64,000 bases of DNA from Bacteroides bouchesdurhonensis (lineage in GTDB: Bacteria; Bacteroidota; Bacteroidia; Bacteroidales; Bacteroidaceae): contig NZ_LT707006.1 in NCBI RefSeq assembly GCF_900155865.1, forward strand, positions 4,341,600 to 4,405,599, written 5' to 3'. Numbering within the stretch: the first letter of the stretch is position 1; each line of letters opens with the position of its first letter. The position numbers were made by a program, and so were the translations under genes. Positions 7,912 through 15,508 of the stretch are shown in pieces. A model generated the notes under the pieces. That model did not search any database and was not told where the DNA came from. It was given only the letters and a program-made list of their open reading frames with translations.

Positions 7912-10593
7912 ATGAATCTATCGTTTAACATCGAATACCGCACCAATTGGGGGGAAGAAGTAAAGATAGCGGACCTGTTTCATGAATCTGTCCCCATGCA
8001 TACAACGGATGGCATATATTGGACAGCGGACATCGAACTCGATGTCCCCAAGGAAGGTATGACTATCAATTATAGTTACCAAATAGAGCAGAATGGGGTA
8101 GTAACCCGTAAAGAGTGGAATAGTTTTCCTCGGCAACTGCATCTGTCGGGTGTAACTAAAAAGAAATACATAGTAAATGATTGTTGGAAAAACATTCCCG
8201 AACAGCTCTATTTTTATAGTTCAGCTTTTACAGAAGTATTATTAGCACATCCTGAGAAAGCAGAAACTCCCACCAGCTATAAAAAGGGATTGATGATCAA
8301 AGCCTATGCTCCTCGTATAAACAATGACTATTGCCTGGCTATCTGTGGTAATCAAAAAACATTAGGAAATTGGAACCCAGAGCAAGCTGTTCTTATGAGC
8401 GATGCAAACTTTCCCGAATGGCAAATAGAGTTAGATGCAAGCAAACTAAAGTTTCCTCTCGAATACAAATTCATCCTTTATAATAAAAAAGAAAAGAAAG
8501 CCGACTGTTGGGAAAACAATCCCAACCGCTATCTTGCCGATCCAGAATTAAAAACCAATGAAACATTGGTCATTTCCGACCGGTACGTCTATTTCGACAC
8601 TCCGATATGGAAGGGGGCAGGTGTAGCCATCCCTATCTTTTCTTTGAAATCAGAAAAGAGTTTTGGTGTCGGAGATTTTGGTGATTTAAAAGGTATGATT
8701 GACTGGGCTGTCAGTACAAACCAGAAGGTAATACAGATTCTACCGATCAATGATACGACCATGACTCATAAATGGACCGATTCCTATCCTTACAATAGTA
8801 TTTCCATTTATGCTTTCCACCCGATGTATGTGGACATTACGCAAATGGGATCACTAAAGGATAAAGCAGCGATGTCCCAATTCAGCAAACGCCAAAAGGA
8901 GTTGAACAACTTACCGGTTATTGATTATGAGGCTGTCAATCAGATAAAATGGGATTATTTCCACCTGATTTTCCAACAGGAAGGAGAAAAAGTTCTCGCA
9001 TCCAACGATTTTAAAAAGTTCTTCAATGCCAACAAAGAATGGTTACAACCTTACGCTGTATTCAGTTATCTACGAGATATTTACAAGACTCCAAATTTCC
9101 GCGAATGGCCCCAATATACGGTTTATAACCAGCAAGAAATAGAGAAGCTATGCCAACCCGAATCGACTGATTACCCACATATTGCTCTCTATTATTACAT
9201 TCAATATCACCTTCATCTGCAATTGCGGTCAGCAACCCAATATGCCCGTAAACATGGAATTGTATTAAAAGGCGATATTCCAATCGGTATTAGCCGCAAC
9301 AGCGTTGAAGCTTGGACTGAACCTCATTATTTTAATCTTAACGGACAGGCAGGAGCACCTCCTGACGACTTCTCCATAAACGGACAGAATTGGGGATTTC
9401 CAACATACAATTGGGATGTCATGGAAAAAGATGGCTATCGTTGGTGGATGAAACGATTCCAGAAGATGGCAGAGTATTTTGATGCTTACCGCATTGACCA
9501 CATCCTCGGTTTCTTCCGCATTTGGGAAATTCCCATGCATGCTGTACATGGATTATTAGGTCAATTTGTTCCTTCCCTACCTATGAGTAAGGAGGAAATT
9601 GAAAGTTACGGGCTCCCCTTCCGTAAAGAATATCTGACACCTTATATTCACGAATCATTCCTCGGACAGTTATTTGGACCACATACTGAATATGTAAAGC
9701 AAACTTTCATCCAACCTACAGATAGTCCGGATATCTATTGTATGAGACCGGGATTTCGGACACAAAGGGAAGTCGAGACCTTCTTCATGGGAAAGAATGA
9801 TGAAGACAGTGTATGGATACGCGAGGGGCTTTACACATTAATTAGTGATGTATTGTTTGTTCCGGACAATAAAGAAGAAGGCAAGTACCACCCACGAATC
9901 AGCGTACAACGTGATTTTATTTATCGTTCACTGAATGAAGAAGAAAGAAATGCCTTCAACATACTTTATAACCAATATTACTACCATCGTCACAATGAAT
10001 TCTGGCAACAACAAGCCATGAAAAAGTTACCCCAACTTACACAATCCACCCGTATGTTGGTTTGTGGAGAAGATCTTGGAATGATTCCCGCTTGTGTTGC
10101 TTCAGTCATGAATGATCTCCGTATTCTTAGTCTTGAAATCCAGCGAATGCCGAAGAATCCAATGTATGAATTCGATCATCTGAACGAATATCCATACCGC
10201 TCGGTTTGTACTATTTCTACACATGACATGTCTACTCTACGTGGGTGGTGGGAAGAAGATTATCAACAAACACAACGTTATTACAACCTAATGCTTGGAC
10301 ATTACGGCACAGCTCCCACCGTTGCACCTCCCGGAATATGCGAAGAAGTGGTTCGTAACCATCTGAATAGCAGTTCTATTCTTTGCATTCTGTCTTTACA
10401 GGATTGGCTATCTATTGATGGAAAATGGAGAAATCCCAATGTAGAAGAAGAACGGATTAATGTACCCTCCAATCCACGGAATTATTGGCGTTATCGAATG
10501 CATTTAACTTTGGAACAATTGATGAAAGCCGATGAACTTAATAAAAAAATATGCGAACTGATAAAATACACCGGAAGAAACCCTAAGAAGTAG
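7912..10593 (+). CDS. malQ: 4-alpha-glucanotransferase (amylomaltase, GH77) with N-terminal CBM20 modules
   Basis: This enzyme transfers alpha-1,4-glucan segments between malto-oligosaccharides, feeding starch and glycogen breakdown in the cytoplasm. Residues 1-110 look like a first CBM20-type starch-binding module. Residues about 123-225 (CGNQKTLGNWNPEQAVLMSD) are a clear CBM20. The GH77 barrel fills the rest, with the nucleophile Asp in AYRIDHILGFFR, the acid/base Glu in VCGEDLGMIP and the third carboxylate in STHDMSTLRGWW. There is no signal peptide. 893 aa is the long, plant DPE2-like architecture usual in Bacteroides, not the ~500-aa MalQ of Thermus. It has a separate transcription unit after the nrdJ terminator. 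The TTATACTTG stretch near 7868-7876 is a possible weak -7 element. Confidence 0.95.
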   Translation: MNLSFNIEYRTNWGEEVKIADLFHESVPMHTTDGIYWTADIELDVPKEGMTINYSYQIEQNGVVTRKEWNSFPRQLHLSGVTKKKYIVNDCWKNIPEQLYFYSSAFTEVLLAHPEKAETPTSYKKGLMIKAYAPRINNDYCLAICGNQKTLGNWNPEQAVLMSDANFPEWQIELDASKLKFPLEYKFILYNKKEKKADCWENNPNRYLADPELKTNETLVISDRYVYFDTPIWKGAGVAIPIFSLKSEKSFGVGDFGDLKGMIDWAVSTNQKVIQILPINDTTMTHKWTDSYPYNSISIYAFHPMYVDITQMGSLKDKAAMSQFSKRQKELNNLPVIDYEAVNQIKWDYFHLIFQQEGEKVLASNDFKKFFNANKEWLQPYAVFSYLRDIYKTPNFREWPQYTVYNQQEIEKLCQPESTDYPHIALYYYIQYHLHLQLRSATQYARKHGIVLKGDIPIGISRNSVEAWTEPHYFNLNGQAGAPPDDFSINGQNWGFPTYNWDVMEKDGYRWWMKRFQKMAEYFDAYRIDHILGFFRIWEIPMHAVHGLLGQFVPSLPMSKEEIESYGLPFRKEYLTPYIHESFLGQLFGPHTEYVKQTFIQPTDSPDIYCMRPGFRTQREVETFFMGKNDEDSVWIREGLYTLISDVLFVPDNKEEGKYHPRISVQRDFIYRSLNEEERNAFNILYNQYYYHRHNEFWQQQAMKKLPQLTQSTRMLVCGEDLGMIPACVASVMNDLRILSLEIQRMPKNPMYEFDHLNEYPYRSVCTISTHDMSTLRGWWEEDYQQTQRYYNLMLGHYGTAPTVAPPGICEEVVRNHLNSSSILCILSLQDWLSIDGKWRNPNVEEERINVPSNPRNYWRYRMHLTLEQLMKADELNKKICELIKYTGRNPKK

Positions 10594-10938
10594 GAATAAC
10601 AAAGTGTTTAATATAATAAGCTCATAGAAAGAATTTCCAGATTCGTTTTAGAATTCTCTTTCAAGTGCAGATTTTGTATGATTCATGTGTCCTAAGGTCC
10701 ATGTTATTTTACAAAATTTGCACTTTATATAATTCTATATTCGGTTGTTTTTCAACTTGACACAATCTTTTATCGACACTGCGTCATTTCATTGATCTTC
10801 AGAACGAGAAAAAAGTTCAAACATAGTCACAAAACACAAATTAATACAGACAATTTGCTCATTTATTTTCTTCCAATTCCTATTTATTCCCGATTAATCA
10901 AGTATCTTTGTAGCGAAAACAAAACAAAAAGAAGCTTA
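10594..10938. other. Intergenic region with a long imperfect hairpin after malQ
   Basis: This 345-bp region has no gene. AAGTGCAGATTTTGTA (10663-10678) and TACAAAATTTGCACTT (10710-10725) form a 16-bp inverted repeat with one mismatch. The loop of about 31 nt itself contains CATG and AAGG/CCTT dyads. A smaller dyad precedes it (GAAAGA near 10627 with TCTTTC near 10656). No T-tract follows, so a simple terminator is doubtful. The acyltransferase promoter lies at its right end. Confidence 0.5.
10903..10910 (+). promoter_or_regulatory. -7 promoter box of the acyltransferase gene
   Basis: TATCTTTG is a perfect TAnnTTTG, 28 bp upstream of the ATG at 10939. It supports that ATG over an upstream in-frame start at 10792, which would lie outside the transcript. 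Confidence 0.6.
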
Positions 10939-11973
10939 ATGGAGGACAACAAGCACGAACGCATTGATTTTGTGGATTTAACGAAAGGAATTTGTATCAT
11001 ACTAGTAGTTATGTCACATATTGGGGGAGCTTTCGACCAGCTCGACTATAATTCCATGTTGTCCTGTTTCCGTATGCCTCTTTACTTTTTCATTTCAGGA
11101 ATATTTTTTAAGTCCTACGAAGGATTGTTTGGCTTTGTTATTCGAAAAATAAACAAACTGATTATTCCTTTTCTCTTTTTCTATATCAGTTCGTTTTTGC
11201 TAAAATATATTGTATGGAAAATAGCTCCGGGAGTTTTCCATCTTCCAGTGTCGTGGAAAGAATTACTGATTGTTTTTGAAGGACATGATCTCATCAGGTT
11301 CAATCCCCCACTCTGGTTTTTGATAGCTTTGTTCAATTGTAATATACTATTTTACTTTGTACATTTTCTACGCGACAAACATTTATCCGCAATGTTTATA
11401 GTGACTCTGTTGATAGGAAGTGCCGGATTCTACCTGGGAAAACAGCAAATCGTGCTTCCTGTATATTTAGATGTTGCCATGACAGCACTCCCCTTCTATG
11501 TTGCAGGATTCTGGATTCGCCGATACAACTTTTTTCTTTTTCCCCACCATCGTTTCGATAAGATTATCCCTGCCTTTATATCTATAGCGTTAGTCGTGAT
11601 GTATTTTACTGCTACTCCCTTAGGAATGCGCACCAACAATTACCCAGGAAATATTTTCCAAGTGTACATTGCCGCATTTGCCGGAATATTCACAATTATG
11701 GTCTTATGCAAAAAAATAAAAAAGCTAGCTATTGTTTCATACTTAGGACGATATTCAATTATCACCCTCAGTATCCATGCTCCTATCTTGCACTTTGCCA
11801 GTCCTTTATTAGACCACTATATTCATAATAGTTGGTTACAAGCCATCGTGTTACTATTATTGACACTGACTATCTGCCTTTTGCTGACCCCTCTTCTTCT
11901 AAAAATAATTCCGCAACTGGTAGCGCAAAAAGATTTGCTAAAAATCAACTTCCGCAAAAGGAACTCCCTGTAA
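10939..11973 (+). CDS. Acyltransferase family 3 membrane protein
   Basis: This polytopic membrane protein (about ten hydrophobic segments, 344 aa) belongs to the acyltransferase-3/OafA superfamily, which O-acylates envelope sugars. It begins MEDNKHERIDFVDLTKGI, followed by the conserved early His in VVMSHIGGAF and CFRMPLYFFISGIFFK, all typical of the family. The specific acceptor is unknown. The start at 10939 is set by the promoter at 10903. Its last 36 bp overlap the end of the convergent glycosyltransferase-like gene, and the two may act on the same cell-surface glycan; that is only an inference from adjacency. Confidence 0.87.
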   Translation: MEDNKHERIDFVDLTKGICIILVVMSHIGGAFDQLDYNSMLSCFRMPLYFFISGIFFKSYEGLFGFVIRKINKLIIPFLFFYISSFLLKYIVWKIAPGVFHLPVSWKELLIVFEGHDLIRFNPPLWFLIALFNCNILFYFVHFLRDKHLSAMFIVTLLIGSAGFYLGKQQIVLPVYLDVAMTALPFYVAGFWIRRYNFFLFPHHRFDKIIPAFISIALVVMYFTATPLGMRTNNYPGNIFQVYIAAFAGIFTIMVLCKKIKKLAIVSYLGRYSIITLSIHAPILHFASPLLDHYIHNSWLQAIVLLLLTLTICLLLTPLLLKIIPQLVAQKDLLKINFRKRNSL

Positions 11974-12921
11974 TTTTGCAGCTCTTTTAGCAAAACCACT
12001 CTTGTACATTTTTCCGGTAACTAGTAAATAGATCTTTCGGGAATGTGACAGTACAAAGAAATCAAGAAATGTTTTCATGTGTACGTTAATATCTTGTTCC
12101 GAACGATGATCCATATGTCCCACTTTACCGGGCAGTACATATACAAAATCCAATTTCGATATTTGTTTCAGGAAACATTCACTATCGGCAGTTATCAAAA
12201 CTTTATTCGCTTCGGGATGTGCTTCATGCAAAGATTGTATCTTTGCTATGCATTTATCAAGTAATTCCTTCTGTTCTTCCGGCGAATAAACTGTAGTTCC
12301 ATCAGGAAAGTCACCAAACAAATTCTGGAAACGGAAACTTAGAGAAATATAATTATCCCCCAGTTTTGACAAATTCTCATCAATCCATGCTTGTAAGGCA
12401 GGTGCCGGTTTAAACAACTGATTGAACAAAGGTCCGAATTCATCATCAGCAAAATACATATTAGTATACACATGAATTTGCTTATAATCTTTGCTAAACA
12501 TCTTCTCCGTCATTTTACGCTGGAAGGCTCTATCAGCTTCCGGATAATGACTGGAATCAATATATACAGGGAGTGAAAAGGAGGAATTATAAGAAATCTC
12601 ATCATTACGGATCCGCCAATCATATTGATTGGGAATAAGCAAATCTTCTAACTCAAAAGGAGATGTGAAATGAATACGAAACTCTAAATTATGCTCCTGA
12701 CAATATTTAAAGGTTGAGATCATACCACGGAGACGGTCTGCCAATCCACCATGTTTTTTTCGCCCGTCCGCCATAAAAACAATTATTTTCTTTTCATTCT
12801 TCCCAACGGGCTCTTGTTCGTTGTAGTAAGGAGATAAATACCTCTTCACTTTCCGATTTAATCGATATTCACGATATAACAGATTATTCAAATCCGATTT
12901 TATAAAGTCTTTCAGTCCCAT
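11938..12921 (-). CDS. Fucosyltransferase-like glycosyltransferase
   Basis: This 327-aa protein has no signal peptide or membrane span. The segment HGGLADRLRGMISTFKYC resembles the nucleotide-sugar-binding GG(L)xxRLRG motif of fucosyltransferases of the NodZ/xyloglucan-FUT type. The later part (VLITADSECFLKQI, then a conserved-looking HMDHRSEQDINVHMKTFLDF and SHSRKIYLLVTGKMYKSGFA) follows the order seen in that superfamily. The assignment is by motif only and the acceptor is unknown. I start at ATG 12921; a longer TTG start at 12942 coincides with a -7 promoter box at 12940-12947. The 3' end overlaps the acyltransferase gene by 36 bp on the opposite strand. Confidence 0.6.
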   Translation of the reverse strand: MGLKDFIKSDLNNLLYREYRLNRKVKRYLSPYYNEQEPVGKNEKKIIVFMADGRKKHGGLADRLRGMISTFKYCQEHNLEFRIHFTSPFELEDLLIPNQYDWRIRNDEISYNSSFSLPVYIDSSHYPEADRAFQRKMTEKMFSKDYKQIHVYTNMYFADDEFGPLFNQLFKPAPALQAWIDENLSKLGDNYISLSFRFQNLFGDFPDGTTVYSPEEQKELLDKCIAKIQSLHEAHPEANKVLITADSECFLKQISKLDFVYVLPGKVGHMDHRSEQDINVHMKTFLDFFVLSHSRKIYLLVTGKMYKSGFAKRAAKLQGVPFAEVDF

Positions 12922-12939
12922 AAAATTATATTTAGCGAA

Positions 12940-12947
12940 CAAAAATA
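12940..12947 (-). promoter_or_regulatory. -7 promoter box of the fucosyltransferase-like gene
   Basis: The minus strand reads TATTTTTG, a perfect TAnnTTTG, 18 bp before the ATG at 12921. Confidence 0.6.
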
Positions 12948-13008
12948 GTGAAAATGTTCTATAAAAAGAAATAAAGCTTTACCTTTACTTCCACAGAAAT
13001 AAAAAGAT

Positions 13009-13377
13009 ATGAGAATAAATAGCAGTTACATCTTCTTAGAAAACATTCGTTGCTATGCTTATCATGGTGTAGCACCACAGGAGAATCTTATCGGTAATGA
13101 ATATATCATCCATATAAAACTAAAAGTAGATATTAGCCTTGCCACCGCAACGGACGAGGTAACGGACACTGTCAATTATGCTGAAATACATAAAGTCATT
13201 AAGAATGAAATGTCCATTCCTGCCAAACTTTTAGAACATGTGGGCGGGCGAATAGTATCTAAACTTTTTATTGAATTTCCTTCCGTTGAAGAGATTGAAA
13301 TCAGCCTTTCCAAAAGAAATCCGCCCATGGGAGCTGATATAGATGCAGCTGGTATCACATTACATTGTAGTAGGTAA
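13009..13377 (+). CDS. folB: Dihydroneopterin aldolase
   Basis: FolB converts 7,8-dihydroneopterin to 6-hydroxymethyl-dihydropterin and glycolaldehyde in folate synthesis. The 122-aa product has the family landmarks CYAYHGVAPQENLIGNEY near the N-terminus, VNYAEIHKVI in the middle (substrate-binding region), LLEHVGGRIV, and ISLSKRNPPMGADIDAAGI, with the catalytic Lys in SKRNPP. Length is normal. It is a single gene with a probable weak promoter around 12980 (TACCTTTA). Downstream begins the unusual dyad repeat array at 13408. Confidence 0.93.
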   Translation: MRINSSYIFLENIRCYAYHGVAPQENLIGNEYIIHIKLKVDISLATATDEVTDTVNYAEIHKVIKNEMSIPAKLLEHVGGRIVSKLFIEFPSVEEIEISLSKRNPPMGADIDAAGITLHCSR

Positions 13378-13407
13378 CTTTCTTCCTATTCATACAATAC
13401 TTTGCTA

Positions 13408-13491
13408 GTTTCATTGGGGGAAACCTTTAGTTTCTCTTAGTGAAACAGTTTGTTTCAAAGAGTGAAACTAAAGGTTTCAAGCAATGGAAAC
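13408..13491. repeat. 22-bp dyad repeat array, GTTTC/GAAAC core (4 units)
   Basis: GTTTC occurs at 13408, 13430, 13452 and 13474, exactly 22 bp apart. GAAAC occurs at 13420, 13442, 13464 and 13487. Each unit is therefore GTTTC-N7-GAAAC-N5 (N8 in the last). The spacers differ between units but form a larger dyad: 13420-13434 is a perfect 15-bp complement of 13464-13478. There is no T-tract, open frame or spacer of CRISPR length. Confidence 0.75.
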
Positions 13492-13886
13492 TATAGTACC
13501 AAACTAGTCAAGAAATAGATTACAATAAAAACAAAGAAATAACGAGAGAGCAAAAGAGACTTTCCTGGTACTCATTACTATAAAAAGAGATTTATTACCC
13601 CTCAAAAGAAGGATATCAGAAAAGAGGGAGAAAAAAAGGAAATAGGTATTTTCACATTGACAATCAAGCAGATACGCCCATATTATAGAACTAAAAAGTG
13701 ACAATAGATTTTGCTTTAAAACCTATTGTCACTCATTTATCACCATGCTATTGTCACTTTTAGGCTTCTGGGTATTAGCCAGTTAGCTTCAAAAAGTGAC
13801 GAATGACAATAAAACATGCTTTTTATATCACTGAGAAGTTGAATTAGATTCTCGTCCCTATGTGATCAATTCTCTTGGAGTAAGCG
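13492..13886. other. Intergenic region between folB and trxB
   Basis: No credible gene is present. It holds the trxB-side terminator (13693-13733), and further copies of the same arms: CTATTGTCAC with a TTTT tail at 13748-13761, and AAAAGTGAC followed by ATGACAATA near 13792-13811. A small GGCT/AGCC dyad lies at 13763-13780. A 66-codon minus-strand frame at 13504-13704 shows no recognisable features and I treat it as chance. Confidence 0.5.
13693..13733 (-). terminator. Rho-independent terminator downstream of trxB
   Basis: Read on the minus strand, AGTGACAATAG (13733-13723) pairs perfectly with CTATTGTCACT (13707-13697) over a 15-nt loop, and TTTT follows. It lies about 150 bp past the trxB stop. 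A third copy of the arm (13748-13758) allows alternative pairing. Confidence 0.7.
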
Positions 13887-14834
13887 TCAAATAATTCCTT
13901 TTTCCGAAAGGTAACGTTCGGCCTCAATTGCAGCCTTACAACCACTTCCTGCGGCCGTAATAGCCTGACGATAATGCGGATCAGCCACATCTCCGGCAGC
14001 AAATACTCCCGGAACTTTCGTGCGAGGACTATCACCTTCAGTAATAATATATCCCACTTCATCCGTATCAATGTAATCCTTAAATATATCAGAGTTCGGT
14101 TTATGGCCGATAGCCAAGAAGAAACCATCTATAGGCAAACTATAACGTTCTTCATCAGGTTCTCCCCAACGTTTCACCAGATTCACGCCTTCCACACCGT
14201 TGTCACCAAACAATCCCACAGCGTTGTGTTCGTAAAGCACTTCAATTTTCTCATGCTTCATCACACGTTCCTGCATGATCTTTGATGCACGCAAATAAGG
14301 CTTACGGACAATCAAGTATACTTTTGATGCCAGACCAGCCAAATAAATAGCTTCTTCACAAGCAGTATCACCACCACCAACTACAGCTACAACTTTCTTA
14401 CGGTAGAAAAAGCCGTCGCAAGTAGCACAAGCACTTACACCCATACCAGCATATTTCTTTTCGTCATCCAATCCCAGATACTTAGCTGTAGCTCCGGTAG
14501 AAATAATCAAGCTTTCCGTTTCAATTACTTTTTCTCCGTCAATCGTTATTTTATAGGGGGCTTTACTTAAATCGGCTGCTGTAGCTATCCCAAAACGGAT
14601 ATCTGTTCCAAAGCGGGAAGCTTGGTTACGTAAATCCTCCATCAACTGCGGACCACTGATTCCTTCGGGATATCCCGGGAAGTTCTCTACATCCGTTGTT
14701 GTAGTCAGCTGACCGCCGGGTTGCAATCCTTCATAAAGTACAGGGCACAAATTGGCGCGACCTGCATAAATAGCTGCCGTATATCCGGCAGGTCCTGACC
14801 CGATGATCAGGCATTTTACTTTTTCTGTTTCCAT
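13887..14834 (-). CDS. trxB: Thioredoxin-disulfide reductase
   Basis: This FAD- and NADPH-dependent enzyme reduces thioredoxin in the cytoplasm. The 315-aa product shows the FAD GxGxxG at 12-17 (IGSGPAGYTAA), GGQLTTTTDVENFPG, the redox-active pair Cys136/Cys139 in SACATCDG, the NADPH motif VVGGGDTACEEA, and the C-terminal FAD motif VFAAGDVAD. It is the low-molecular-weight bacterial form with normal length. It is the last gene of the ftsK-lolA-trxB operon, 13 bp after lolA. Confidence 0.97.
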   Translation of the reverse strand: METEKVKCLIIGSGPAGYTAAIYAGRANLCPVLYEGLQPGGQLTTTTDVENFPGYPEGISGPQLMEDLRNQASRFGTDIRFGIATAADLSKAPYKITIDGEKVIETESLIISTGATAKYLGLDDEKKYAGMGVSACATCDGFFYRKKVVAVVGGGDTACEEAIYLAGLASKVYLIVRKPYLRASKIMQERVMKHEKIEVLYEHNAVGLFGDNGVEGVNLVKRWGEPDEERYSLPIDGFFLAIGHKPNSDIFKDYIDTDEVGYIITEGDSPRTKVPGVFAAGDVADPHYRQAITAAGSGCKAAIEAERYLSEKGII

Positions 14835-14847
14835 CTTCTGATCTCTT

Positions 14848-15489
14848 TTATCTTAAATCTATAATTTCTGCATTCGGATATTGTTTCCGGTCGAAAACAA
14901 ATTCAGTATCAGGATAGTTTAATCCTGTTTTATAGCCGGTAATCGTGATTTCACTACGATTTCTTGCACCACGCTGTTGGAGCATTATGAAAACAGGCTG
15001 ATACGTACCCGAAGTAACATAAAGAGTGACAGACTCCCAATCCTGTTTCTTGCTAGTTGCCGTCAGAATCACTTCCGTTACCGGTTTTCCTTCGAAGCTC
15101 TTAACAGAACCCAGCTTATAGGAAAACCCCTTCTGATACATATATAATAAGGTATATGGATTGATAGATTGCAATTCCTCTTGAGTAGGAGTAGTGATGT
15201 TCACTTCTTCACTATTTTCCAGATAACTCCACTGTGTTTTCCCATCAAACCATGTAGCCGCTTCAGGAGTTTTCAGTTGAAACCTCTCTCCTTTCAAACG
15301 AATCACCCCACTGGAAGTTCCTGCAAACTGCCCGTTATTATAATATTTCACACTAAACTCTGCCTGTATTCCTCCTGCCTTCCGGAAAGCTTCGGCAGCC
15401 TTGTCTAAAACAGCTTTAGCCTGCGATTGCTGAGCAATCACAGGCCATGACAGTAAAGCTATTAAAACACTAAAAATGTATTTCATCAT
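14848..15489 (-). CDS. lolA: LolA-like outer-membrane lipoprotein carrier
   Basis: This is a 213-aa exported protein with a cleavable signal (MMKYIFSVLIALLSWPVIAQ). The mature part has the LolA pattern: KAVLDKAAEAFRKAGGIQAEFSVKYY, then GVIRLKGERFQLKTPEAATWFDGKTQWSY, and short beta strands to the end. LolA ferries lipoproteins across the periplasm to the outer membrane. Bacteroidetes members are divergent, so function is inferred from fold-level pattern and from the position between ftsK (19 bp upstream) and trxB (13 bp downstream). Confidence 0.85.
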   Translation of the reverse strand: MMKYIFSVLIALLSWPVIAQQSQAKAVLDKAAEAFRKAGGIQAEFSVKYYNNGQFAGTSSGVIRLKGERFQLKTPEAATWFDGKTQWSYLENSEEVNITTPTQEELQSINPYTLLYMYQKGFSYKLGSVKSFEGKPVTEVILTATSKKQDWESVTLYVTSGTYQPVFIMLQQRGARNRSEITITGYKTGLNYPDTEFVFDRKQYPNAEIIDLR

Positions 15490-15508
15490 TTACTTATATA
15501 ACGCGCTT

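Noticed and set aside
10594..10902. tRNA or other structured RNA gene after malQ
   Set aside because: The inverted repeat does not fit a cloverleaf and no TTC-loop or acceptor pattern was found.
13408..13491. CRISPR array
   Set aside because: Repeats are 5-bp motifs in a 22-bp step with no unique 25-40 bp spacers, and no cas genes are present in the window. The same applies to the arrays at 40087 and 62157.
13504..13704. 66-aa minus-strand ORF between folB and trxB
   Set aside because: It spans the terminator stem, has no -7 box and no recognisable protein features.
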